Shown here: positions 18,258 through 25,514 of the stretch, in pieces
Layout of the letters: the number at the start of each line of letters is the position of its first letter
How positions within the stretch are numbered: position 1 is the first letter of the stretch
Origin: Pseudomonadota bacterium
Lineage (GTDB): Bacteria > Pseudomonadota > Alphaproteobacteria > Sphingomonadales > Sphingomonadaceae
Reading direction: 5' to 3'
DNA: 64,000 nt
NCBI GenBank assembly: GCA_023433305.1
Contig: JAEZCZ010000009.1
Coordinates: 1-64,000, forward strand
Program-made: the position numbers and the translations under genes
The notes under the pieces: generated by a model
Told to the model about the DNA's origin: nothing
Databases searched by the model: none
Seen by the model: the letters and a program-made list of their open reading frames with translations, nothing else

Positions 18258-19532
18258 ATGGACACGATCTTTGCGCTTTCGAGCGGGGCGCCGCCCGCGG
18301 GCATTGCGATCGTCCGCGTCAGCGGAGCGAACGCCGGCAAAGCGCTCGAAACCTTGAGTGGATCGATCCCGCAGCCGCGGAAGGCTGTGCGTGCCGCGTT
18401 GCGCGGCAACGACGGCGGGTTGCTCGATGAGGGGTTGGTCCTGTGGTTCCCCGGACCCAACACGGTGACTGGGGAGGATCTGGCCGAATTCCATCTCCAC
18501 GGCGGGCGCGCGGTGGTAGCCGCGGTCCAGCGCGCGCTCGGTGGCCTTCCCGGCCTGCGCCGCGCCGAGCCCGGCGAATTCACACGCCGGGCGTTCGCCA
18601 ACGGGCGGATCGACCTGGCTGAGGCCGAAGGGCTCGCGGATTTGCTGGCATCCGAGACCGAGATTCAACGCCGTGCGGCGATCGGCATGGCGGGCGGCGC
18701 TCTGTCACGGCATGTCGAGGCGTGGCGCGAGCGGTTGCTGCAACTCTCGGCCCAGCTCGAGGCGGCACTCGATTTCGAGGACGAAGCCGACGTGGCGCGC
18801 CTGCCGGCTTCTTTCGCACAGGCCGTCGGCGGCCTGAGCGACGAGCTGGCCGAGGCCTTGCAGGCGCCTTCGGCAGAAACCTTGCGCGAGGGTTTCCGGG
18901 TCGCCCTCGCGGGGCCGCCCAATGCAGGAAAGTCGACATTATTCAATGCGTTGGTTGAGAACGAAGCGGCGATTACCGCGCCACTAGCCGGCACGACACG
19001 TGATGTCCTCGAACGTCCCGTCGCGCTTGGCGGAATACCGTTCACTTTCGTTGACATGGCTGGCCTGCGCGACGACAGCGCCGATCCTGTGGAAGCCATC
19101 GGGATTGCACGCGCCGAGGCAGAGATAGCACGGGCCGATCTCGTGCTTTGGCTCGGAGCCGAAGGGGAAGGGCCCGCAGGGGCTTGGGAAGTCGATCCTC
19201 AGTGCGACCGGCCCGAGCATCTCGCAAAGGCAAACCCGCGCCACCGGCTCTCGGCGGTGACTGGCGAGAATCTCGATGAACTGAAACGCGCGTTGATTGC
19301 GGAAGCGCGGCAGGCCATGCCCAAGCCTGGCGAGACCGCGCTCAATTGCCGCCAGCGTGGACTGATCGAGCAAGCGACGGAGGCGCTCGAGGCGGCAAGG
19401 GGCGAGCATGATCCGCTACTTCTGGCAGAGGCCTTGCGCCAGGCGCGGGTCGCGTTCGACCGCCTGGTTGGTCGCAGTTCGACCGAAGATGTCCTCGATG
19501 CGTTGTTTGGGCGCTTTTGCATCGGCAAGTAG
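18258..19532 (+). CDS. mnmE: tRNA modification GTPase MnmE
   Basis: A 424-residue MnmE, which with MnmG installs the carboxymethylaminomethyl group on wobble uridine 34 of certain tRNAs. The N-terminal tetrahydrofolate-binding domain starts MDTIFALSSGAPPAGIAIVRVSG. The inserted G domain has GPPNAGKST, PLAGTTRD and the switch motif DMAGLRD. The protein ends in the invariant C-terminal FCIGK. The usual NKxD motif is not clear: the region reads VDPQCDRPEHLAKANPR, so the guanine-specificity loop looks degenerate or shortened. A parS site follows three bases after the stop. Confidence 0.95.
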   Translation: MDTIFALSSGAPPAGIAIVRVSGANAGKALETLSGSIPQPRKAVRAALRGNDGGLLDEGLVLWFPGPNTVTGEDLAEFHLHGGRAVVAAVQRALGGLPGLRRAEPGEFTRRAFANGRIDLAEAEGLADLLASETEIQRRAAIGMAGGALSRHVEAWRERLLQLSAQLEAALDFEDEADVARLPASFAQAVGGLSDELAEALQAPSAETLREGFRVALAGPPNAGKSTLFNALVENEAAITAPLAGTTRDVLERPVALGGIPFTFVDMAGLRDDSADPVEAIGIARAEAEIARADLVLWLGAEGEGPAGAWEVDPQCDRPEHLAKANPRHRLSAVTGENLDELKRALIAEARQAMPKPGETALNCRQRGLIEQATEALEAARGEHDPLLLAEALRQARVAFDRLVGRSSTEDVLDALFGRFCIGK

Positions 19533-19534
19533 CG

Positions 19535-19550
19535 CGTTTCACGTGGAACG
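19535..19550. promoter_or_regulatory. parS site 1 (mnmE-mnmG gap)
   Basis: CGTTTCACGTGGAACG matches the ParB-binding parS consensus TGTTNCACGTGNAACA with changes only at the outermost and inner variable positions. It is intergenic, three bases after the mnmE stop. It is the only one of the three copies here that is not a perfect palindrome (TTTCAC against GTGGAA). Confidence 0.85.
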
Positions 19551-19595
19551 CTCGCCGGCTTTGACGGCGGATTCGCTCGGCTCTAGAGGCGCGAT

Positions 19596-21440
19596 ATGAG
19601 CGCGTTTGATATCCTCGTCATCGGCGGTGGCCATGCGGGCTGCGAGGCGGCAGCGGTCGCGGCGCGAATGGGCGCGCGGACTGCGTTGATCTCCTTCGAC
19701 CTCGGCGCGATCGGCGCGATGAGCTGCAATCCCGCCATCGGCGGATTAGGTAAAGGGCATCTCGTTCGAGAGGTGGATGCCTTCGACGGTTTGATCGCAG
19801 CCGCGGCCGATGCGGCTGCGATCCATTACCGCATGCTCAATCGCTCGAAAGGGAGTGCGGTATGGGGACCGCGCGTGCAGGCCGATCGCGCGCTGTTCAA
19901 GGCAGCGGTTCAGCGCATGTTGAGAGCGCAGCCCAACCTCCAGATGAGCCAGGGCGAAGCGGCGGAGCTGGTCATCGAGGAAGGCCGGGTACGTGGCGTC
20001 GGGCTTGCCGACGGGACCAGGCTGGAAGCCCGCGCAGTGATTCTCTGCACCGGGACGTTCCTTGGCGGCACGCTGTTCCGCGGCGAGGAGCGGATGGTCG
20101 GTGGACGCATCGGCGAGGGGTCGGCGCAGAAGCTCGCCGAGCAATTGCGCGAAGCCGACTTGCCGATGGCCCGGCTCAAGACCGGAACGCCGCCCCGACT
20201 CGACGGGCGCACGATCGACTGGGCGCGGCTCGAGGAGCAACCCTCTGACAGCGATCCGTGGACGATGTCGGCGCTTACACCCGCGCGAGCCAATCCGCAG
20301 GTATTTTGTGCGATGACGCGCACCAATGAGCGCAGCCACGACGTAATCCGGGAAAATTTGCACCGTTCGCCCCTTTTCACGGGAGTTATAGGAGCGGCGG
20401 GTCCGCGCTATTGCCCGTCGATAGAGGACAAAATCCACCGGTTCGCCGATCGCGACGGCCACCAGGTATTCCTCGAACCCGAGGGTTTGCGAACACATCT
20501 CATCTATCCGAACGGAGTGAGTACTTCGTTGCCCGCAGACGTCCAGCTCGCCATGTTGCGCACGATGGATGGGCTCGAGCGGGTGAAGATCGAAGTGGCA
20601 GGCTACGCGGTCGAGTACGACCACATCGATCCGCGGGCACTCGGGCCGGACTTGCAGGTCCAGGCGCTTCCTGGGCTCTACTGCGCGGGGCAGATCAACG
20701 GCACCACCGGATACGAGGAGGCCGCGGCGCAGGGCCTGTTCGCGGGCATGCATGCCGCTGCGGCGGCGCTCGGGCGAGATCCGGCGCCGCTCGATCGGGC
20801 CAACAGTTACATGGCGGTGATGATCGATGACCTGACTCTCCACGGCGTGAGCGAGCCCTACCGCATGCTGACCGCGCGCGCGGAATATCGGCTCCGCCTA
20901 AGGGCGAACAACGCAGCGACCCGGTTGACGCCGCTGGCCATCGACGCCGGCTGCCTCGGCTTGGAGCGAAAAGCGTCATTTGAGGCGCGTCGAGCGCAAC
21001 GCGGTGCATGGCGGGCGGCTCTGGAACGCGAGGTCGCGGGCGCGGAACTGCAAGCCGCCGGCCTGCCGATCCGCCGCGACGCTGGTCGAAAGTCGCTCGG
21101 CGAGTGGCTGCGCCACCCGGACGTCGCGATCGAGAATCTCTCGCCATGGCTCGACCCCGACTTCGATCCCGCCGCCGAGCTGGCAAGCGAGATCGCCGAA
21201 GACGCCGCCTATGCGCCCTATCTCGAGCGGCAGGAAAGCGAGCTGCGCGATTTGCGAGCGAGCGAGACGGTCTTGCTGGGGCCGGACTTTCCCTATTTGC
21301 GCGTACCAGGCCTCTCGAACGAAATGATCGAGCGACTTACCGGCGCTCGCCCGGCCAATCTGGCCGCGGCTGGCCGCGTGCGCGGGGTGACGCCCGCCGC
21401 GCTTGCCGCAGTGCTCGTTTATGCCCGGCGGGCGGCATGA
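19596..21440 (+). CDS. mnmG: tRNA uridine-5-carboxymethylaminomethyl(34) synthesis enzyme MnmG
   Basis: A 614-residue FAD enzyme, partner of MnmE in wobble uridine modification. The dinucleotide-binding motif is [12 protein letters not shown] at residues 8-19; [29 protein letters not shown] and [17 protein letters not shown] are the other signatures. The C-terminal helical domain ends in the MnmE/tRNA-binding region. It overlaps rsmG by four bases (ATGA). Confidence 0.97.
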   Translation: MSAFDILVIGGGHAGCEAAAVAARMGARTALISFDLGAIGAMSCNPAIGGLGKGHLVREVDAFDGLIAAAADAAAIHYRMLNRSKGSAVWGPRVQADRALFKAAVQRMLRAQPNLQMSQGEAAELVIEEGRVRGVGLADGTRLEARAVILCTGTFLGGTLFRGEERMVGGRIGEGSAQKLAEQLREADLPMARLKTGTPPRLDGRTIDWARLEEQPSDSDPWTMSALTPARANPQVFCAMTRTNERSHDVIRENLHRSPLFTGVIGAAGPRYCPSIEDKIHRFADRDGHQVFLEPEGLRTHLIYPNGVSTSLPADVQLAMLRTMDGLERVKIEVAGYAVEYDHIDPRALGPDLQVQALPGLYCAGQINGTTGYEEAAAQGLFAGMHAAAAALGRDPAPLDRANSYMAVMIDDLTLHGVSEPYRMLTARAEYRLRLRANNAATRLTPLAIDAGCLGLERKASFEARRAQRGAWRAALEREVAGAELQAAGLPIRRDAGRKSLGEWLRHPDVAIENLSPWLDPDFDPAAELASEIAEDAAYAPYLERQESELRDLRASETVLLGPDFPYLRVPGLSNEMIERLTGARPANLAAAGRVRGVTPAALAAVLVYARRAA

Positions 21441-22063
21441 TCGCCGACGAGGCGCACGCGCGCCGATTTTGCGCGGAGAGAACCGACGCAGCCGGGTTGG
21501 CCCGCCTTGACCGTTTCGCGGCGATGCTCGTGGCTGAGAATGAACGCCAAAATCTGGTGTCGAATTCAAGCCTGGCATCGGTCTGGCAGCGTCATTTCGC
21601 CGACAGCCTGCAACTTCTCGATCATGTTCCACGTGGAACAGGCCCCTGGCTCGATTTGGGCAGCGGAGCCGGTTTCCCTGGACTGGTCATTGCGATTGCG
21701 CAGCCTGAGATCAAACTGATCCTCGTCGAATCGCGCAAGCGGCGCGTCGAGTGGTTGGCGCGGGCTGCCGATGAATTGAACCTCAACGAGTGCCGCGTGA
21801 TCGGCACGCGGCTCGAAAGTGTGGATAGTTTCGAGGCGGCGGTCATCACCGCGCGCGCCTTCGCGCCGCTTGGTAAGCTGCTCGGTTTGTCCGTCCGCTT
21901 TTCCACACAGGCTACGGCTTGGGTGTTGCCCAAGGGACGGTCGGCGGCGCAAGAACTGTCCGAGCAGCCGCCCGCGATCCAGGAGATGTTCCACGTGGAA
22001 CAGTCGCTAACCGATCCGGGCGGGGGCATTTTGGTAGGCAGAGGGGTGCCAAAGCTTCGATGA
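21437..22063 (+). CDS. rsmG: 16S rRNA (guanine-N7) methyltransferase RsmG
   Basis: A 208-residue SAM-dependent methyltransferase that modifies G527-equivalent in 16S rRNA. The SAM site is [18 protein letters not shown], followed by [14 protein letters not shown] and the ITARAFAPL loop. The gene overlaps mnmG upstream and parA downstream by four bases each. Two perfect parS palindromes lie inside it, read as VPRGT (about residues 64-68) and FHVEQ (about residues 185-189). The second is in the variable tail; the first sits just before the SAM motif. Confidence 0.95.
   Translation: MIADEAHARRFCAERTDAAGLARLDRFAAMLVAENERQNLVSNSSLASVWQRHFADSLQLLDHVPRGTGPWLDLGSGAGFPGLVIAIAQPEIKLILVESRKRRVEWLARAADELNLNECRVIGTRLESVDSFEAAVITARAFAPLGKLLGLSVRFSTQATAWVLPKGRSAAQELSEQPPAIQEMFHVEQSLTDPGGGILVGRGVPKLR
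21625..21640. promoter_or_regulatory. parS site 2 (inside rsmG)
   Basis: TGTTCCACGTGGAACA, a perfect 16-base palindrome and a full match to the bacterial parS consensus. It lies within the rsmG reading frame, where it encodes part of HVPRGT. Confidence 0.93.
21987..22002. promoter_or_regulatory. parS site 3 (3' part of rsmG)
   Basis: A second copy of the identical palindrome TGTTCCACGTGGAACA, 362 bases after site 2 and 58 bases before parA. It is read in a different frame relative to the palindrome (MFHVEQ), so the match is not caused by a conserved peptide. Confidence 0.93.
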
Positions 22064-22836
22064 TCCGGATCGCCATCGCCAACCAGAAGGGTGGGGTCGG
22101 CAAGACCACTACTGCCATCAACATCGCCACGGCCATGGCCGCCACGGGTTGGAGAACCCTGCTGGTCGACCTCGATCCGCAGGGGAACGCGTCCACCGGA
22201 CTCGGCATATCGGCGGGGCAGCGCGAATGCTCCAGCTATGACTTGCTCGTGGACCAGATAGACATCGGCCGGTGCACGGTGCCAAGCTCTATCCCTGGCC
22301 TCGACGTCGTGCCGGCCACGGTCGACCTCAGTGGCGCCGAGATAGAACTGGTCAGTGTGGGAGAGCGTACGGGCCGCTTGCGGAGTGCGCTCAAGGGCCA
22401 CCACGGGCACGACGTGTGCTTCATCGACTGTCCGCCATCGCTCGGCCTGCTCACGCTCAACGCGCTCACGGCGGCTGACACGCTGCTCGTTCCGCTGCAG
22501 TGCGAGTTCTTCGCGCTCGAGGGCTTGAGCCAGCTCTTGCAGACCGTCGAGCAGGTCCAGCAGCGCTTCAATTCCGATCTCGGCATCGTCGGGATCGTGT
22601 TGACGATGTTCGACCGGCGCAACCGGCTGACCGACCAGGTCGCCGACGATGTCCGCGAATGCCTGGGCAAGCTGGTGTTCGATTCGGTCATCCCGCGCAA
22701 CGTCCGGCTTTCGGAGGCGCCGAGCCATGGTCTTCCCGCTCTGATCTACGATCACTCTTGCACCGGTAGCCGCGCTTACATGGCGCTCGCTCGCGAGTTG
22801 ATCGGCCGACTGCCGAAGGAAAGGGTTGCCGCATGA
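22060..22836 (+). CDS. parA: Chromosome partitioning ATPase ParA
   Basis: A 258-residue ParA/Soj/MinD-type ATPase. The deviant Walker A is NQKGGVGKTTTAIN, with the signature Lys10 and Lys15. LLVDLDPQGNAS and VCFIDCPPSLG are the switch motifs. It lacks the N-terminal HTH of plasmid ParAs, as expected for the chromosomal type. It is coupled to rsmG and parB by four-base overlaps, and three parS sites lie just upstream. Confidence 0.96.
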   Translation: MIRIAIANQKGGVGKTTTAINIATAMAATGWRTLLVDLDPQGNASTGLGISAGQRECSSYDLLVDQIDIGRCTVPSSIPGLDVVPATVDLSGAEIELVSVGERTGRLRSALKGHHGHDVCFIDCPPSLGLLTLNALTAADTLLVPLQCEFFALEGLSQLLQTVEQVQQRFNSDLGIVGIVLTMFDRRNRLTDQVADDVRECLGKLVFDSVIPRNVRLSEAPSHGLPALIYDHSCTGSRAYMALARELIGRLPKERVAA

Positions 22837-23786
22837 GCACCGAAGACCGCACCGATTCGCGCACCCCGCCGAAGCGCGGCCTTGGCCGGGGTCTTGGGGC
22901 GTTGCTGGGCGAAGTCCGCCGCGAAGAACCGCTCGTAGCGCCGCATCCAGCTCAGCCTGAGGCAGGTGTCGAGAGCGCACCCGCCCGCCGTGACGGCCTC
23001 ACGAGCTTGCCCGTCGCCGCGATCGAACCGCACCCTCAGCAGCCGCGCCGCCAGTTCGACGAGAGCGCGCTAGAAGAGCTTGCCAGCTCGATCGCAGAGC
23101 GTGGGGTGATCCAGCCTATCATCGTCCGTCCCCTTTCCGGAGGGCGCTACCAGCTCGTCGCCGGCGAGCGCCGTTGGCGCGCAGCCCAAAAGGCGCAACT
23201 CCATGAAATTCCAGCACTAGTTCGCGACCTGGACGAGCGCGAAGTCACCGCGCTAGCCTTGATCGAGAACATCCAGCGCGAAGATCTCAATCCGATCGAA
23301 GAGGCGCGGGCCTACCAGCGGTTGGCAAAGCTCGAGGGGCTGCCGCACACGGAAATCGCGCGTCTGGTGGGCAAATCGCGCAGCCACGTGGCCAATCACG
23401 TGCGCCTGCTCAACCTGCCCGCGTCGGTGGTCGAACATCTCGAGGCTGGCCGGCTCGATATGGGACACGCCCGCGCCCTGATCGGGCGCGCGGATGTCGA
23501 AGCGCTGGCTCAGCGCGCGGTGGACGAGAAGCTTTCGGTACGTGAAGTCGAGAAGCTGGCGCGCCGTTCCGACAGCAAGGGTGGCCAGCGCCAGGCTCGC
23601 AGCGCGCGTGACGCGACCAAAGACGCGGATATCGCCGCGGTCCAAAACCATCTCGAGGAGTTTCTCGGCCTGCCGGTGCGGATCGCAGCAGATACCGATC
23701 CGCGATCCGGGGCGGTTACGATCCGGTATCGCACGCTCGATCAGCTCGACCTGATCTGCCAACGCCTGACCGGGGGCGGAATCTAG
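22833..23786 (+). CDS. parB: Chromosome partitioning CTPase/parS-binding protein ParB
   Basis: A 317-residue ParB. The N-terminal tail (KRGLGRGLGALLGE) is the ParA-stimulating region. The ParB/Srx domain carries the CTP-binding motif GERRWRA and the neighbouring ALIENIQREDLNPIEEA. The HTH is HTEIARLVGKSRSHVANHVRLL, and the C-terminal dimerisation domain ends at LICQRLTGG. The parS sites lie 0.8-3.3 kb upstream. A six-base stem (CCTAAG/CTTAGG, 23787-23806) directly follows the stop without a T-run. Confidence 0.96.
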   Translation: MSTEDRTDSRTPPKRGLGRGLGALLGEVRREEPLVAPHPAQPEAGVESAPARRDGLTSLPVAAIEPHPQQPRRQFDESALEELASSIAERGVIQPIIVRPLSGGRYQLVAGERRWRAAQKAQLHEIPALVRDLDEREVTALALIENIQREDLNPIEEARAYQRLAKLEGLPHTEIARLVGKSRSHVANHVRLLNLPASVVEHLEAGRLDMGHARALIGRADVEALAQRAVDEKLSVREVEKLARRSDSKGGQRQARSARDATKDADIAAVQNHLEEFLGLPVRIAADTDPRSGAVTIRYRTLDQLDLICQRLTGGGI

Positions 23787-23821
23787 CCTAAGTCTATGCG
23801 CTTAGGGATAAGCACGTAGAA

Positions 23822-23829
23822 TTAACCAT
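23822..23829 (+). promoter_or_regulatory. TTAACCAT motif (CtrA half-site-like) upstream of the DUF4402 pilin
   Basis: The octamer TTAACCAT, reported as a CtrA half-site in Caulobacter, lies 123 bases before the pilin start. The same octamer followed by C occurs again before the chaperone gene at 24582. Binding is an inference. Confidence 0.35.
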
Positions 23830-23897
23830 CTTTGCCGACCAAGTCTGAACGGCCTTGCGTCTAATTGGCCAGCGACGGGAACTCGATTCTCCGTTTG

Positions 23898-23921
23898 GCG
23901 GACGCCGAAGGAGGCGTCCGC
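23898..23921 (+). promoter_or_regulatory. Strong hairpin in the leader of the DUF4402 gene
   Basis: A perfect nine-base stem (GCGGACGCC and GGCGTCCGC) with a six-base loop, 30 bases before the start codon. No T-run follows, so it is more likely an mRNA-stabilising or translation-controlling structure than a terminator. Confidence 0.45.
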
Positions 23922-23951
23922 GCGCAATTGACGCTTGGAAGGGGTTAACAG

Positions 23952-24485
23952 ATGAAAACGATTCTTCGGACCACCGCCGCGGGCCTGGCGATCGCCTCTT
24001 TGGGCGTCGCTTCGGCAGCTTCGGCGGCGACGGATACCGCTAGCGCTACCGCCGAGATCCTCAGCACGCTGACCGTCACGGCGGTTACGGGTGACGATGT
24101 TCTCGACTTCGGTGACATCGCGCCTCAAGCCAGCCTGTCGACTGCGTCGACCGTGGTCGTCGCACCCGATGGCACCGGCACGTGCGGAGCGGACCTGACC
24201 TGCAGCGGCACCACCAATGCACCGACTTTCGACGTCACTGGCCTCGCCGGTACGCAAGTGGCCGTGTCCTTCCCCTCGGCGACCGCGACGCTGACCCGGG
24301 GCGGAGCCGTGCCTACCGGCATGGTCAATACGATGAACGTCGGCAGCTTCACGACCAGCGCCAACACGCTCAATCTTGCCACCGGCACCGGCCAGTTCAC
24401 GATGGGCGGTACCCTCACCGTGGCCGCAAACCAGGCGCCGGGAGTCTACACCGGTTCGGTGACGGTCGAAGTTCTCTACAACTAA
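23952..24485 (+). CDS. DUF4402 domain secreted pilin-like subunit
   Basis: A 177-residue exported protein. The signal peptide (residues 1-25, ending SAASAA) is clear, and the ribosome site GGAAGGGG is strong. The mature part is Thr/Ala/Gly-rich beta structure of the DUF4402 family, with the N-terminal block SATAEILSTLTVTAVTGDDVLDFGDIAP and the C-terminal strand PGVYTGSVTVEVLYN, like spore-coat-U/archaic pilins. One Cys pair (TCGADLTC) may form a disulphide. The next two genes encode a chaperone and an usher, so this is the presumed structural subunit. A strong terminator follows, so it is probably made in excess. Confidence 0.82.
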   Translation: MKTILRTTAAGLAIASLGVASAASAATDTASATAEILSTLTVTAVTGDDVLDFGDIAPQASLSTASTVVVAPDGTGTCGADLTCSGTTNAPTFDVTGLAGTQVAVSFPSATATLTRGGAVPTGMVNTMNVGSFTTSANTLNLATGTGQFTMGGTLTVAANQAPGVYTGSVTVEVLYN

Positions 24486-24494
24486 TCGGGGGCC

Positions 24495-24511
24495 CCGGGC
24501 GAACAGCCCGG
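24495..24511 (+). terminator. First hairpin of a tandem structure after the pilin gene
   Basis: A perfect six-base stem (CCGGGC and GCCCGG) with a five-base loop, ten bases after the stop codon. No T-run follows. It probably works with the terminator hairpin just downstream or protects the transcript 3' end. Confidence 0.35.
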
Positions 24512-24516
24512 CAAGG

Positions 24517-24556
24517 AAGGGCCGCCCCGCTTCGGTGGGGTGGCCCTTCTCTTTGT
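24517..24556 (+). terminator. Intrinsic terminator between pilin and chaperone genes
   Basis: A long stem AAGGGCCGCCCC paired with GGGGTGGCCCTT, closed by a CTTCGG-type tetraloop, followed by a T/C-rich run (TCTCTTTGTCCTT). It is the best terminator in the window. It separates the pilin from the chaperone and usher, so the latter are expressed by read-through or from their own promoter. Confidence 0.8.
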
Positions 24557-24581
24557 CCTTCGACCTCACGGTTACCGGGAT

Positions 24582-24589
24582 TTAACCAT
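24582..24589 (+). promoter_or_regulatory. TTAACCAT motif (CtrA half-site-like) upstream of the chaperone
   Basis: A second TTAACCAT octamer, 59 bases before the chaperone start and after the terminator, where a separate promoter for chaperone and usher would be expected. Confidence 0.35.
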
Positions 24590-24647
24590 CAGATCGTAAA
24601 ACCCTACGCATAACCCCCTAAGGGAGGGGGCCGATTAGGGTCTTTCG

Positions 24648-25487
24648 ATGCGCTTCATCCGATCGCCGCGCCGCATTGCCGGCGCCGTCGCAACGCTTGC
24701 CGCCGCCCTCGCGGCTCCCACTCCGATTGCCGCGCAAGGCGACTTGCTGATCGCTCCAACGCGGCTCGTGCTCGACGGCCGCGGTGGTGGCGAAGTGATC
24801 CTCTCCAACATCGGCAGCCGGGAAGCGACTTATCGAGTCTCGCTCGAGCTTCGCCGCATGACCTCAGAGGGAGAGCTCGTGCCGGTGGAGCAGGCTGCGG
24901 CGACGATCGCCGAGCAGGCCGCACTTGAGATGGTCCGCTACGCTCCGAGACGGGTCACCCTGCCGCCCGACCAACCCCAGGCAATCCGGATCAGCGCGCG
25001 CCCGGGGGCAGAACTTCCGGACGGTGAATACCGCGTCCACATGTCATTCGCGGCGCTTCCGCAAGTCCAGGCGATCTCGCCGAGCAGCGAAGCGCTGCCG
25101 GAAACCGGCTTCGCCATCAATCTCGTGCCGATCTACGGGATCACGATGCCGGTGATCATCCGCAAAGGAGAGCTCGAGGTAACCGCGGGCCTCGCCAATC
25201 CGCGCATCGAACAGGCTCCGGAAGGTCCTGCGTTCCGCGTCGATATAACACGGTCGGGCTCGGCTTCGCTCTATGGCGATCTCTTGGTCTATCGCCAGGG
25301 CGCCGACGAGCCCGCGTTCGTCGCGCGTGGCATCGGCGTCTACCCCGAGATCGACAGCCGGCATTCGACCTTCAGCCTCTTGCCTGAGCAGGCCGAGGCC
25401 ATGCGTGGCCCGGTGCGTGTCGAGTTCCGTGAACCTCTGCAGACAGGCGGAGCGCTGATCACCTCGCTCGACGCAGTGTTGCGGTAG
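24648..25487 (+). CDS. PapD-like periplasmic fimbrial chaperone
   Basis: A 279-residue periplasmic chaperone. The signal peptide ends near residue 27 (PTPIAAQG). The first Ig-like domain begins DLLIAPTRLVLDGRGGGEVILSNIG and contains the family block YAPRRVTLPPDQPQAIRI. The second domain follows after about residue 155. It is longer than classical PapD (about 220), as is common for the alternative or alpha-type chaperones. It would hold DUF4402 subunits until delivery to the usher. The usher gene starts 27 bases after its stop. Confidence 0.87.
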   Translation: MRFIRSPRRIAGAVATLAAALAAPTPIAAQGDLLIAPTRLVLDGRGGGEVILSNIGSREATYRVSLELRRMTSEGELVPVEQAAATIAEQAALEMVRYAPRRVTLPPDQPQAIRISARPGAELPDGEYRVHMSFAALPQVQAISPSSEALPETGFAINLVPIYGITMPVIIRKGELEVTAGLANPRIEQAPEGPAFRVDITRSGSASLYGDLLVYRQGADEPAFVARGIGVYPEIDSRHSTFSLLPEQAEAMRGPVRVEFREPLQTGGALITSLDAVLR

Positions 25488-25514
25488 GCCGGCCAACTCC
25501 CTGAGGTCATAGTT

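Noticed and set aside
23787..23806. CCTAAG/CTTAGG hairpin after parB as a terminator
   Set aside because: Only six base pairs, AT-containing, and no T-run.
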